NCBI GenBank assembly: GCA_938045315.1
Contig: CALINM010000126.1
Coordinates: forward strand, 1 to 8,697
DNA from: an uncultured bacterium
GTDB taxonomy: Bacteria; CALINM01
Length of the DNA: 8,697 nucleotides
Reading direction: 5' to 3'
Shown: in pieces, positions 1-7,058 of the stretch
Layout: every line of letters begins with the position of its first letter
Numbering within the stretch: position 1 is the stretch's first letter
Notes under the pieces: generated by a model
Databases searched by the model: none
Told to the model about the DNA's origin: nothing
Seen by the model: only the letters and a program-made list of their open reading frames with translations
Position numbers and translations under genes: made by a program

Positions 1-34
1 TCTCAAGTATTTTTTCTAATCTTTTTTTATCCAT
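1..34 (-). CDS. fliJ: Probable flagellar export protein FliJ, first 11 codons only
   Basis: An ATG at 34-32 opens a frame that runs off the window edge after 11 codons (MDKKRLEKILE), a charged, helix-forming start. It lies five bases after the fliI stop (TAA at 42-40). A Shine-Dalgarno-like AGAGG at 48-44, inside the end of fliI, is nine bases upstream of the ATG. In flagellar operons the gene following fliI is usually fliJ, a small coiled-coil protein that forms the stalk in the FliI hexamer of the export apparatus. The visible residues are too few to prove identity. The call rests mainly on gene order, and the lysine/glutamate-rich start agrees with it. Confidence 0.6.
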   Translation of the reverse strand, partial: MDKKRLEKILE

Positions 35-39
35 TTTAA

Positions 40-1347
40 TTAACCTCTATGAAAAATTAAATTTAATCCATGTATGCTATCAGCCAGATCTCTTTTCTCA
101 ACGATATCCTGTTTAAGATACATTTTCATCCTATCGATAAGAGACAAAGCATAATCTATATTAGGGTCACTTCCTTGTTTATACAAACCTAATTTAATTA
201 AATCTTCATTTTTTTTATATACCGAATAGACTTCCAAAAATTTACTTGCAAGAGTCTTATGATCACTATCTACTATATCGTTCATAAGCCTACTAATACT
301 TGCAAGTACATCTATAGCGGGGTAATGATTCTCCATAGCAAGTTCCCTGGATAAAACAATATGTCCATCAAGAATTGCCCTTGCCGCATCTGATATGGGA
401 TCATTTAAATCATCTCCTTCTACCAATACTGTATAGATACCAGTTATACTACCCTCTCTTTCCCATGTGCCTGCCCTCTCAAGCAGCTTGGGTAGCATTG
501 CAAAAACAGATGGTGTAAATCCCTTTGTAGTTGGTGGTTCACCTATGGCAAGTCCAATCTCCCTTTGTGCCATTGCAACACGCGTTAGAGAATCCATCAG
601 TAATAGGACATCTAGCCCTTTTTCTCTAAAATATTCTGCTATGGCAGTAGCTACATAGGCAGCCCGTATCTTAGAAAGTGGTGGTTGATCAGCCGTTGCA
701 ACGACAACTATTGATTTACTTAATCCCTCTTTGCCAAGATCCTTTTCAATAAAATCTCTTACTTCTCTTCCTCTCTCACCTATCAATGCAACAACAGTAA
801 CAGGAGCTTCTGTGTATCTCGCTATCATCCCCATTAAGACACTTTTTCCCACACCAGCTCCTGCTATAATACCAATTCTTTGCCCCCTGCCACATGTAAG
901 AAGTCCATTTATTGCTCTGATGCCCAAGTCAATTGGAGTTTGGATTCTTCTTCTTTTCAAAGGATGAGGTGGTTGAGAGTATATTGGGTAAAGCTCCCCT
1001 TCAATTTTACCTCTTTCATCAAGGGGCTCTAACCTATCATTTATTATTCTACCCATCAGGGCATCAGATACTTTTATATACTTATTTTCAAAAAAAGTTC
1101 TTACTTTATTACCCGGTTTGATACCTTTTAAATCATCTATAACCATAAGAAGCGCAAAGTCATCTTTAAAGCCAACTATTTCAGCTTCTTTTTCATCTTC
1201 CTCTGTATAAATTATGCAAGGGTCTCCAATCGATGCTTTTATCCCAGCACATCTTACAATTACACCTGTAATATCAACAACTTTACCGAAAGACATTCTA
1301 ATCTCACTTTTTTGGATTAACTCTAATGCTCTATCAAAATCTAACAT
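40..1347 (-). CDS. fliI: Flagellum-specific ATPase FliI (type III export)
   Basis: FliI is the cytoplasmic ATPase of the flagellar type III export apparatus. It is related to F1-ATPase beta and forms a hexamer with FliH outside and FliJ in the centre. From the ATG at 1347 the protein is 435 residues, the normal FliI length. Visible motifs are the Walker A AGAGVGKS (162-169), the GERGREV segment (190-196) with its catalytic glutamate, the Walker B VLLLMD (247-252) followed by SLTR, and the family signature PSVFAMLPKLLERAG. The N-terminal beta-barrel region has FGKVVDITGVIV, typical of FliI. The frame can be extended to a GTG at 1362, overlapping fliH, but nothing resembling a ribosome binding site precedes that GTG. 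The ATG at 1347 is one base after the fliH stop, and the protein then starts MLDFDRALE, like other FliI proteins. The only SD-like sequence there is weak (AAGTGA, 12 bases away), so translation probably depends on coupling to fliH. Confidence 0.97.
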   Translation of the reverse strand: MLDFDRALELIQKSEIRMSFGKVVDITGVIVRCAGIKASIGDPCIIYTEEDEKEAEIVGFKDDFALLMVIDDLKGIKPGNKVRTFFENKYIKVSDALMGRIINDRLEPLDERGKIEGELYPIYSQPPHPLKRRRIQTPIDLGIRAINGLLTCGRGQRIGIIAGAGVGKSVLMGMIARYTEAPVTVVALIGERGREVRDFIEKDLGKEGLSKSIVVVATADQPPLSKIRAAYVATAIAEYFREKGLDVLLLMDSLTRVAMAQREIGLAIGEPPTTKGFTPSVFAMLPKLLERAGTWEREGSITGIYTVLVEGDDLNDPISDAARAILDGHIVLSRELAMENHYPAIDVLASISRLMNDIVDSDHKTLASKFLEVYSVYKKNEDLIKLGLYKQGSDPNIDYALSLIDRMKMYLKQDIVEKRDLADSIHGLNLIFHRG

Positions 1348-1348
1348 T

Positions 1349-2008
1349 TTAAATAAGTTCACTTAATTTTTTAGAAATTTCATAAAGTTCTTGTTCAAAA
1401 TCTATTATTATCTCCTCAGTTTCCGATTCTATCTTTACAAAATTGTTTTTAACATCTGGATCTATATCAATTATAACTTTAGGACAGATTTCTTTAATGT
1501 TGCCTCTAAACCTCTCTATAATTTTTTGTATAAATGGATTTATTGTTATTTTTATTTCTTCACGTCTTTCTATCTTATTTAGTGCATTATTCAAAATCTC
1601 AAAAAGAACCTCTTCGTTTTCTCGAATCTCCTTTTCTATAATCTTTCTTGCTATAGCAATTGCTAATGCCAATATCTTTTTATCATTTTTTTTAACATAT
1701 TCTTCTTTAAGCTCTGCTAATTCCTGAACAATTGTTTGAAATCTCTCAATAATAACCTCAGCTTTTTTTAATCCCATCTCAAACCCAGCATTTTCTCCAG
1801 CACTATATCCTCTCTCATAAGCTTCTCTTTCAAGATGTTCTATATTGGTTAATCTTACTTCTAACTCTTTTTTTAAACAATTTATCTCATTATTTTCTTC
1901 TTTGTAGTCATCCTTCCATAACTCTTCCCTTTCTTTTAAATCAAAAGTCAAAGGCTTATAATTTGATAAACTAATATTTTTAATCAGTCTTTTAGACAAC
2001 AACATCAT
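1349..2008 (-). CDS. fliH: Flagellar assembly protein FliH (export ATPase regulator)
   Basis: FliH dimerises, binds the N terminus of FliI and links the ATPase to the C ring through FliN. Overall sequence is poorly conserved in this family, so the call uses position between fliG and fliI plus architecture. There is a charged N terminus, then a helical segment with small residues exactly four apart (A63, G67, G71, G75, G79, A83). This is the GxxxG repeat known in FliH, followed by a long charged coiled coil and a C-terminal alpha/beta FliI-binding domain (about 115-219). The ATG at 2008 (219 residues) has GGGAG five bases upstream. The next ATG at 2005 is equally possible, with AGAGG at the same distance. 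A longer frame from GTG at 2020 would put those SD bases inside the gene. The start lies inside the fliG 3' end (17-base overlap), so the two are probably translationally coupled. Confidence 0.9.
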   Translation of the reverse strand: MMLLSKRLIKNISLSNYKPLTFDLKEREELWKDDYKEENNEINCLKKELEVRLTNIEHLEREAYERGYSAGENAGFEMGLKKAEVIIERFQTIVQELAELKEEYVKKNDKKILALAIAIARKIIEKEIRENEEVLFEILNNALNKIERREEIKITINPFIQKIIERFRGNIKEICPKVIIDIDPDVKNNFVKIESETEEIIIDFEQELYEISKKLSELI

Positions 2009-2972
2009 CCCCTCTCCCACCTAATATTATTCTTCCTTCTGCTTCTAATCTTCTTGCTACCTTAAGAATATTCTGCTGTGCCCTTTCCACATCAGAAATT
2101 TTTACTGGGCCCTTTGCTTCCATTTCTTCCTTAATAATCTGAACCGCCCTTTGTGACATATTTTTAAATATCTTTTCTTTTAGTGCATCTGAGGCAGATT
2201 TTAGGGCTACAATTAGATCTTCATTATTAATTTCTTTTAGTAATGTTTGGATTCCCCTATCATCTAACTTAATAAGATCATCAAAAACAAACATAAGATT
2301 TCTTATCTTATCTGAAAGGGAGGTATCTTTTTCTTCTATCATACTTAATATAAATTCTTCAGTATTTTTATCAGAAAAATTCAGTATATCAGCTAAAGCC
2401 CTAAGGCCATTAATTTTTTTCTCTTTCACTGCCCTATTATTAAACTGAATTTTGAATATATCTAATACCTCATTAAGTGCCTTCTCAGAAACTTTCTCCA
2501 TACTCACTAACCTCATTGCCACATCGAACTTAACACCATCGGGTAGTTTCGAAAAAATTTCTGCAGATTTCTTTGGCTCTAAGGCACATAAAATTGAGGT
2601 AATCGTTTGGGGGTGTTCAGAAACTATAAAATTAAGAAGAGTCGATGTATCTATACTCTCAAAGGATTCTATTTTTATTTCTTCTCCAACCTCCTCAAAA
2701 ATTCTAGACACCTCCTCTTTCCCAAAATTCTTGGCCAATAGAGACTTTATAGTTTCTTCATCAATAGATAACTTAATTCCATTTTCTATATATTTTTTTA
2801 CTTCTTTTTTTAACTCTTCAATTGTCTCCATACTTAAATCTTTTAATCTGTTAATCCCTAATGTAACTTTTTTCAAATCTTTTCTATCTAAATTTTTTAA
2901 TATCTCTCCGGCCAGTTCTTCACCCAGAATATTCAGAAGTATAGCCGCTTTTTCATAACCTTTAATTTCCAT
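1992..2972 (-). CDS. fliG: Flagellar motor switch protein FliG
   Basis: FliG is the rotor/C-ring protein that docks on FliF, contacts FliM and carries the charged torque helix facing the MotA stator. From the ATG at 2972 it is 326 residues, close to E. coli FliG (331). Visible are the N-terminal FliF-binding domain (YEKAAILLNILGEELA), the middle-domain EHPQT motif (119-123) and a C-terminal domain with DDRGIQTLLKEI and NMSQRA. By my alignment the E. coli torque-helix charges K264, R281, D288, D289 and R297 correspond to K258, R275, E282, E283 and K291, so every charge sign is kept. The start choice is clear: GAGGAG at 2982-2977 is four bases before ATG 2972. An in-frame ATG at 2984 overlaps that site and the fliF end and has no site of its own. 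With the 2972 start, the fliF stop (TAA 2976-2974) is one base upstream. Confidence 0.97.
   Translation of the reverse strand: MEIKGYEKAAILLNILGEELAGEILKNLDRKDLKKVTLGINRLKDLSMETIEELKKEVKKYIENGIKLSIDEETIKSLLAKNFGKEEVSRIFEEVGEEIKIESFESIDTSTLLNFIVSEHPQTITSILCALEPKKSAEIFSKLPDGVKFDVAMRLVSMEKVSEKALNEVLDIFKIQFNNRAVKEKKINGLRALADILNFSDKNTEEFILSMIEEKDTSLSDKIRNLMFVFDDLIKLDDRGIQTLLKEINNEDLIVALKSASDALKEKIFKNMSQRAVQIIKEEMEAKGPVKISDVERAQQNILKVARRLEAEGRIILGGRGDDVVV
2011..2018 (-). promoter_or_regulatory. Ribosome binding site for fliH, inside fliG
   Basis: The purine run GGGAGAGG lies within the last codons of fliG. It places GGGAG five bases before ATG 2008 and AGAGG five bases before ATG 2005. It argues against the upstream GTG 2020 as the fliH start. 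Confidence 0.65.
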
Positions 2973-2973
2973 C

Positions 2974-4551
2974 TTACTCCTCATTCACCCATTTTTTAAT
3001 AAGCTTGGCCACATCCTTAGGATTATTTTTTGCCCATTCAATTATAAATGTATTCACATTATCTTCCTGTAACATTAATTTTTGTGGTTGTCTATCAATT
3101 ATGGAAATCCTATCCTTTGATGTTATCTCAACCTTATCTTCTACCTCTTTTCCCTCTTGAGTTTTTTCTGGTAAATCCCTTGTATATAGAGTTTTAATCA
3201 GTGGCCGCAATATAAATAGATAAATCAAAACAAGCAGTATAATAGGAGCCACATATTTTGCAAAAAGGATTATATATGGGATTAAACTAACAAACTCAAA
3301 TTTTGATTCTACCATTTCCTCTTCCTGAACATTAAAAGGCATATTTACTACCCTCACATCGTCTCCCCTTTCTTCACTAAAACCCACTGCATTCTTTACA
3401 AGATCTTCAAATTTCTTTATTTCTTCATCACTTCTGGGAATATATTTTTTATTCTTCTCATTTCCCTGATATACACCATCAACTAGGGCAACAACGGTAA
3501 GTCTTTTAATTGTACCCGGGGAGTTGACTATCCTGCTAATATATTTACTAATCTCATAATTTACAACTTCGTTAGCCTTTTCTCCCTGTGATGCTGAAGC
3601 TGTTTGTGTAGCAAGATTAGTCTTATTAGGAAGATTAGATGAAACACCAGGCACCCCTGCTGATATTGCTCCTATAGACTTGTCTACACTTCTTTGTTCA
3701 CTTCTCACAACTTTACTCTCGGGGTTGTAAACCTCTTCTGTCTTTTCCATTTTCGAGAAATCTAACTCCACTGCGACCTTTGCTTTAACCTTATTTTTAC
3801 CCACAACAGGTTCTATTAAGTTGATGATTTTATTTTCTAATTCCTTCTCTATATTTTTTTGCAACTCTATTTGAGTGGAGGTAAGTGCCAATCCATCATC
3901 AGTCTTTTTGGATAAAATTTGTCCATTCTGGCTCACAACTACCACATTTTTTGGATCTAACCCTTCTACACTACTTGCAACAAGATTGACTATTCCCTGA
4001 ATTTGATTATCATTTAATTTTTTCCCCTGTTTTAGCTTCAACATTACCGATGCTTTAGGTGTTTGCTCATCCTGAGTTGCAAATAATGTCTTTTCTGGTA
4101 TAGTCAGGTGAACCCTAACATGCTCTACATCTGGTAGAGTTTTTATTGTTCTTGCAAGCTCTCCTTGAAGTGCCCTTTTATAGTTCAATTTCTGTACGAA
4201 ATCTGTCATTGCAAAATTAGTTTTATCAAAAACTTCGAAACCAATCCCACCATTCTGAGGGATCCCTTCACTTGCCAGTTGCAGTCTTAATTCATAAACC
4301 TTATCGGAAGGAACTAATATACCACCATTTTGGACTTTATAGGGTACCTTTAACTCTTTTAACCTTTGTAATACAATTCCCAATTCTTCTTCGCTAATAT
4401 GAGAATAAAGTACTTGATAATTAGCCCTATTTAACAAAACTAACGAAAAAATTATAGCTGATAGTGCAAAGGCAGTTAAACTACCAAATATAATCTTTTG
4501 TCTTTGGTTTAGAGAATTGAATCTTTCTTTCAATTCAATTAAGTTGGGCAT
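2974..4551 (-). CDS. fliF: Flagellar MS-ring protein FliF
   Basis: FliF forms the MS ring in the inner membrane, the base on which rod, export gate and C ring assemble. The protein has 525 residues, within the family range. A short cytoplasmic N terminus is followed by a first membrane segment (about 20-40). A large periplasmic part holds the ring-building motifs, including LYSHISEEELGIVLQRLKE and GIGFEVFDKTNFAMTDFVQK. A second membrane segment (about 427-448) is followed by a charged cytoplasmic tail. The tail ends in a helix, roughly FIIEWAKNNPKDVAKLIKKW (502-521), which matches the FliG-binding C terminus of FliF. There is no signal peptide cleavage site, as expected. The ATG at 4551 is supported by AAGGAG eight bases upstream. 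It is the only gene here preceded by a real intergenic gap (66 bases after fliE) and it abuts fliG, its direct partner. Confidence 0.98.
   Translation of the reverse strand: MPNLIELKERFNSLNQRQKIIFGSLTAFALSAIIFSLVLLNRANYQVLYSHISEEELGIVLQRLKELKVPYKVQNGGILVPSDKVYELRLQLASEGIPQNGGIGFEVFDKTNFAMTDFVQKLNYKRALQGELARTIKTLPDVEHVRVHLTIPEKTLFATQDEQTPKASVMLKLKQGKKLNDNQIQGIVNLVASSVEGLDPKNVVVVSQNGQILSKKTDDGLALTSTQIELQKNIEKELENKIINLIEPVVGKNKVKAKVAVELDFSKMEKTEEVYNPESKVVRSEQRSVDKSIGAISAGVPGVSSNLPNKTNLATQTASASQGEKANEVVNYEISKYISRIVNSPGTIKRLTVVALVDGVYQGNEKNKKYIPRSDEEIKKFEDLVKNAVGFSEERGDDVRVVNMPFNVQEEEMVESKFEFVSLIPYIILFAKYVAPIILLVLIYLFILRPLIKTLYTRDLPEKTQEGKEVEDKVEITSKDRISIIDRQPQKLMLQEDNVNTFIIEWAKNNPKDVAKLIKKWVNEE
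2977..2982 (-). promoter_or_regulatory. Ribosome binding site deciding the fliG start
   Basis: GAGGAG on the minus strand, four bases before ATG 2972, lies across the end of fliF. It rules in favour of the shorter FliG (326 residues) over the in-frame ATG at 2984. Confidence 0.8.
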
Positions 4552-4617
4552 AAAAGGAACTCCTTGCTTAAAAAGAATAAAAATTAATGATACTTAACTA
4601 TCTCCATAAATGGATAA
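4552..4617 (-). other. fliE-fliF intergenic gap with small imperfect inverted repeat
   Basis: This is the only gap in the window longer than about 11 bases. Just after the fliE stop the transcript would read TATCCA-TTT-ATGGA, an imperfect short hairpin, followed by an A/T-rich run and then the fliF Shine-Dalgarno AAGGAG at about 4565-4560. No U-tract directly follows the hairpin, so it does not look like a Rho-independent terminator. I see no sigma-54, sigma-28 or strong sigma-70 promoter in it. An mRNA processing or stability site is possible but unproven. Confidence 0.3.
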
Positions 4618-4914
4618 CTATACTTGCATTCTCTGCACTTCTTCATAGGCATTTATCAATCTATTCCTGATTTCCACCATAAGATTAAAAGCCATATCGG
4701 CTTTTTCCATTGCAAGAACCGCCTTCTGAATATCTCCTCCCTTTACAAGTTCTTTTACTGCCTCATCTGCATCTTTCTGAATTTTAGAGAGCGTACCTAT
4801 AGCTTCTTGAAGGACTTCATTAAACTCATTATTATCCTTTTTAGAATTCTCTTTTATTTTAGCAAGATCGTTAGCGAGTTTATTTATAGCTCCATCAATT
4901 TTTAAAGTTGACAT
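4618..4914 (-). CDS. fliE: Flagellar hook-basal body complex protein FliE
   Basis: FliE is a small export substrate that sits between the MS ring and the proximal rod and is needed early for rod assembly. The 98-residue length is normal for FliE. The C-terminal half carries the family pattern: a DIQKAVLAMEKADMAFNLM helix, then VEIRNRLINAYEEVQRMQV, ending close to the usual YxEIMRMxV. The N-terminal half is hydrophilic and helical, with no signal peptide, as expected for type III export. The ATG at 4914 has GGGAGG eight bases upstream and lies two bases after the flgC stop. Its place between flgC and fliF is the standard flgB-flgC-fliE-fliF order. Confidence 0.95.
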   Translation of the reverse strand: MSTLKIDGAINKLANDLAKIKENSKKDNNEFNEVLQEAIGTLSKIQKDADEAVKELVKGGDIQKAVLAMEKADMAFNLMVEIRNRLINAYEEVQRMQV

Positions 4915-4916
4915 GT

Positions 4917-5330
4917 TTAAACCCTCCCTACTTCCAGTAATTTCAAATACATTGTTTTTGAAATATTAAAAGCAGAGGCTGATGCTTCATAGGCACGCAT
5001 AGCCATCATCATATTTACCATCTCTTTTATTACATCCACATTAGGATATCTGACAAATCCATCTTTATCAGCATCTGGATGACCTGGTTGATATACTACC
5101 TTGAAAGGTGAATTATCATTCACTATGTTATATACACCCACACCATAAAGGGGAGCTGGATTTGAAGGAAGTGGTATAGAAGCAAACAACACATCTTTTC
5201 TTATATAAGGATTCCCATTTTCAGTTTTAGTAGTATGGGCATTTGCCAGATTAGATGCCAGTACATTCATCCTCTCCCTTTGTGCAAACATGGCTGATGC
5301 ACTTATATCAAAGATTTTAAAAGACTCCAT
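4917..5330 (-). CDS. flgC: Flagellar proximal rod protein FlgC
   Basis: FlgC is one of the proximal rod subunits exported by the flagellar type III system and polymerised in the periplasm. It has 137 residues, typical for FlgC. The N-terminal rod motif, RERMNVLASNLANAHTT with YIRK further on, corresponds to the conserved ANxxT flagellar rod/hook signature. The C-terminal helix (MVNMMMAMRAYEASASAFN to KLLEVGR) matches the family's heptad-bearing end, which packs against other axial proteins. The periplasmic middle has YQPGHPDADKDGFVRYPNVD, a strong FlgC identifier. The ATG at 5330 immediately follows the flgB stop TAG with no spacer, and GAGGAG lies four bases upstream, overlapping the end of flgB. 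Confidence 0.97.
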   Translation of the reverse strand: MESFKIFDISASAMFAQRERMNVLASNLANAHTTKTENGNPYIRKDVLFASIPLPSNPAPLYGVGVYNIVNDNSPFKVVYQPGHPDADKDGFVRYPNVDVIKEMVNMMMAMRAYEASASAFNISKTMYLKLLEVGRV

Positions 5331-5702
5331 CTAACTCCTCCTCAAAGCATTTTTAAACATTCTAATGCGAGTGGATAACATGTGTAATCCCGTTTGATAC
5401 AAAATCGAATTTTCCGTTACCTTTGCTACTTCTTTATCAAGCTCTACGTTATTTTTATCATCCCAGTTCTCTATATTTAGCTCTATGACCTCTTCTTCAG
5501 GTTTATTTATTTCCTCGGTTTGAATATGCTTATCATTGGTTGTATATAATTTGAGACCTTCTTCTTCAACGAGCTTTGGAAAAATAAGATCCTTAACTTT
5601 ATATTCTGGAGTATCTACATTAGCTATGTTAGACAAAAGCACTCCATGTCTTTTTAATGTATAGGTTATAAGATTTTCTAAAATTTTAATTGATTTATCC
5701 AT
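5331..5702 (-). CDS. flgB: Flagellar proximal rod protein FlgB
   Basis: FlgB is a proximal rod subunit, assembled with FlgC, FlgF and FliE on the MS ring. The frame gives 123 residues, slightly short of the roughly 130-140 usual for the family. The N-terminal rod motif LLSNIANVDTPEYKVKDL is an almost exact axial-protein signature. The C-terminal part (VTENSILYQTGLHMLSTRIRM) is the matching helix. Between them is a short acidic loop rich in E, D and N (about 67-86) that probably varies between species. There is no signal peptide, as expected for export through the flagellar channel. The ATG at 5702 has GGAGGA six bases upstream and overlaps the last eight bases of the response regulator gene, which ties production of the first rod protein to translation of its regulator. 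Confidence 0.96.
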   Translation of the reverse strand: MDKSIKILENLITYTLKRHGVLLSNIANVDTPEYKVKDLIFPKLVEEEGLKLYTTNDKHIQTEEINKPEEEVIELNIENWDDKNNVELDKEVAKVTENSILYQTGLHMLSTRIRMFKNALRRS

Positions 5703-7047
5703 TCAAAGTCCTCCCATAGGATTTTTTTTCCTCTATAGGGAAAACATTTCCATACTCCTTAAGTTTATTTCTTAGCGTCCTGACAGTAATCCCTAAAATA
5801 TCTGCTGCTTTAGTTTTATTACCCTTTGTCTCAGCAAGGGTTTTAAAAATCATCTCTTTTTCGATGTCCCTTAAACTACCCTTTGCAAATTCAATACCTG
5901 TTGTTTGTCCTATACCATCTTCCTCAAAATAAATATCATCAATACAGATGTAATTTTTTTGACACATGAAAACTGCCCTCTGAATTACATTTTCTAATTC
6001 TCTTATATTCCCCTTCCAATAATGATTTTTTAATATATCCATAGCTTTCTTATCAATTCCAAGAATGTTTTTATTAATCTTCATATTGTATTTATGCAAA
6101 AAGTGTTCCGATAATACTTCTATGTCTTCTCTCCTCTCTCTAAGAGGTGGAAGCTTTATAGGGAACACGTTTAAGCGGTAGTATAAATCTTCTCTAAAAG
6201 TACCTTTTTCACATTCTATCTTCAAGTCCCTATTAGTAGTGGCTATAATTCTTACATCTATTTTTATGGGTTCCTTCCCTCCAACTCTATCAAACTCCTT
6301 TTCCTGAAGGACTCTCAAAAGTTTTGCTTGCAGAGTAAGAGCCATTTCACCTACCTCATCAAGAAGAATCGTACCTCCCTGTGCCTTTTCAAATTTACCA
6401 ATTCTTTTTTCTAAAGCACCAGTAAACGCTCCCTTTTCATGTCCGAAAAGTTCACTTTCAAGCAAATTCTCAGGGATAGCAGCACAGTTAACAGCTACAA
6501 AGGGCTTCTCTGCTCTTTTACTGTTTTTATGTATATATCTTGCTAGGACTTCCTTTCCCGTTCCACTTTCTCCATAAATCAAAACCGTGATATCACTTTT
6601 GGCAAGCTCTGTCGCTAAATTGACAATCTTTTGCATCTGAGATGATCCAAAAATTATATCTCTATCTTCTAATGTCCTTGGCATCAACCTTTCAACCCTA
6701 TTCTTTAAAGTTTCAAAGGAAAAGGGTTTCACAATATAATCTGCTGCACCTAATTTCATAGCTTCAACTGCACTCTCGATAGTACCAAAACCAGTAATTA
6801 TTAAAACAGGTGTTAAATTATGCTCATTTCTAATATGCTTTAAAAAAGAAAGACCATCCATTCCTGGCATCATCATATCAGTTATTATTAGGGAAAATGT
6901 TTCTTTTCTAACTTTTATGAGTCCCTCTTCACCATCAATGGCATGATGAACAATAAAGCCCATTCTTTCGAAAGCTTCTTTTAATGCAGTTCTCATATTG
7001 CTATCATCGTCAATGGCAAGCACCTTACCTTTCACTGGGTTATTCAT
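5695..7047 (-). CDS. Sigma-54-dependent response regulator, NtrC family (FlgR/FleR/FlrC-like)
   Basis: The 450-residue protein has three complete domains. The N-terminal receiver has the acidic pocket D13-D14, phosphoacceptor D57 (TDMMMPGMDG), T85 and K107 (VKPF). The AAA+ sigma-54 activation domain has Walker A GESGTGKE (159-166), an intact GAFTGA loop (206-211) that contacts sigma-54, a Walker B TILLDE (226-231) and FREDLYYRLNV (284-294). A Fis-type helix-turn-helix lies at about 410-431 (NKTKAADILGITVRTLR). All key residues are present, so it should be a phosphorylation-controlled, DNA-binding activator of RpoN promoters. It follows the kinase gene by 11 bases and overlaps flgB, so its targets are very likely flagellar. 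It may regulate its own operon. AAGGAGG just upstream of ATG 7047 overlaps the kinase stop codon. FlgR, FleR and FlrC are functional analogues; I give no symbol because orthology cannot be decided from sequence alone. Confidence 0.93.
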   Translation of the reverse strand: MNNPVKGKVLAIDDDSNMRTALKEAFERMGFIVHHAIDGEEGLIKVRKETFSLIITDMMMPGMDGLSFLKHIRNEHNLTPVLIITGFGTIESAVEAMKLGAADYIVKPFSFETLKNRVERLMPRTLEDRDIIFGSSQMQKIVNLATELAKSDITVLIYGESGTGKEVLARYIHKNSKRAEKPFVAVNCAAIPENLLESELFGHEKGAFTGALEKRIGKFEKAQGGTILLDEVGEMALTLQAKLLRVLQEKEFDRVGGKEPIKIDVRIIATTNRDLKIECEKGTFREDLYYRLNVFPIKLPPLRERREDIEVLSEHFLHKYNMKINKNILGIDKKAMDILKNHYWKGNIRELENVIQRAVFMCQKNYICIDDIYFEEDGIGQTTGIEFAKGSLRDIEKEMIFKTLAETKGNKTKAADILGITVRTLRNKLKEYGNVFPIEEKKSYGRTLNG

Positions 7048-7058
7048 AATTCCCTCCT

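Noticed and set aside
467-1121. Several short plus-strand frames opposite fliI
   Set aside because: They are shadows of the conserved fliI frame with no coding character of their own.
2452-2958. Plus-strand open frame of 168 codons opposite fliG
   Set aside because: It is antisense to a certain fliG. It is rich in S, F and I, as expected from the complement of a K/E-rich gene, and has no convincing ribosome binding site or recognisable domain.
4591-4611. Seven-codon ATG frame between fliE and fliF
   Set aside because: It has no ribosome binding site and is too short to judge as coding; most likely chance.
4601-4617. Rho-independent terminator after fliE
   Set aside because: The stem is short, imperfect and AT-rich, and no U-tract follows it directly. 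fliF follows with a good ribosome binding site.
5884-5899. GG-N10-GC spacing about 170 bases before flgB
   Set aside because: The -12 part (TTTGCA) is good but the -24 part reads AGGTAT, too far from TGGCAC to support a promoter.
6328-6344. Second sigma-54-like match (TGGCTC-N6-TGCA) in the regulator gene
   Set aside because: It encodes the conserved EMALTLQAKLL segment of the AAA+ domain, so the bases are explained by the protein. The -12 half is imperfect.
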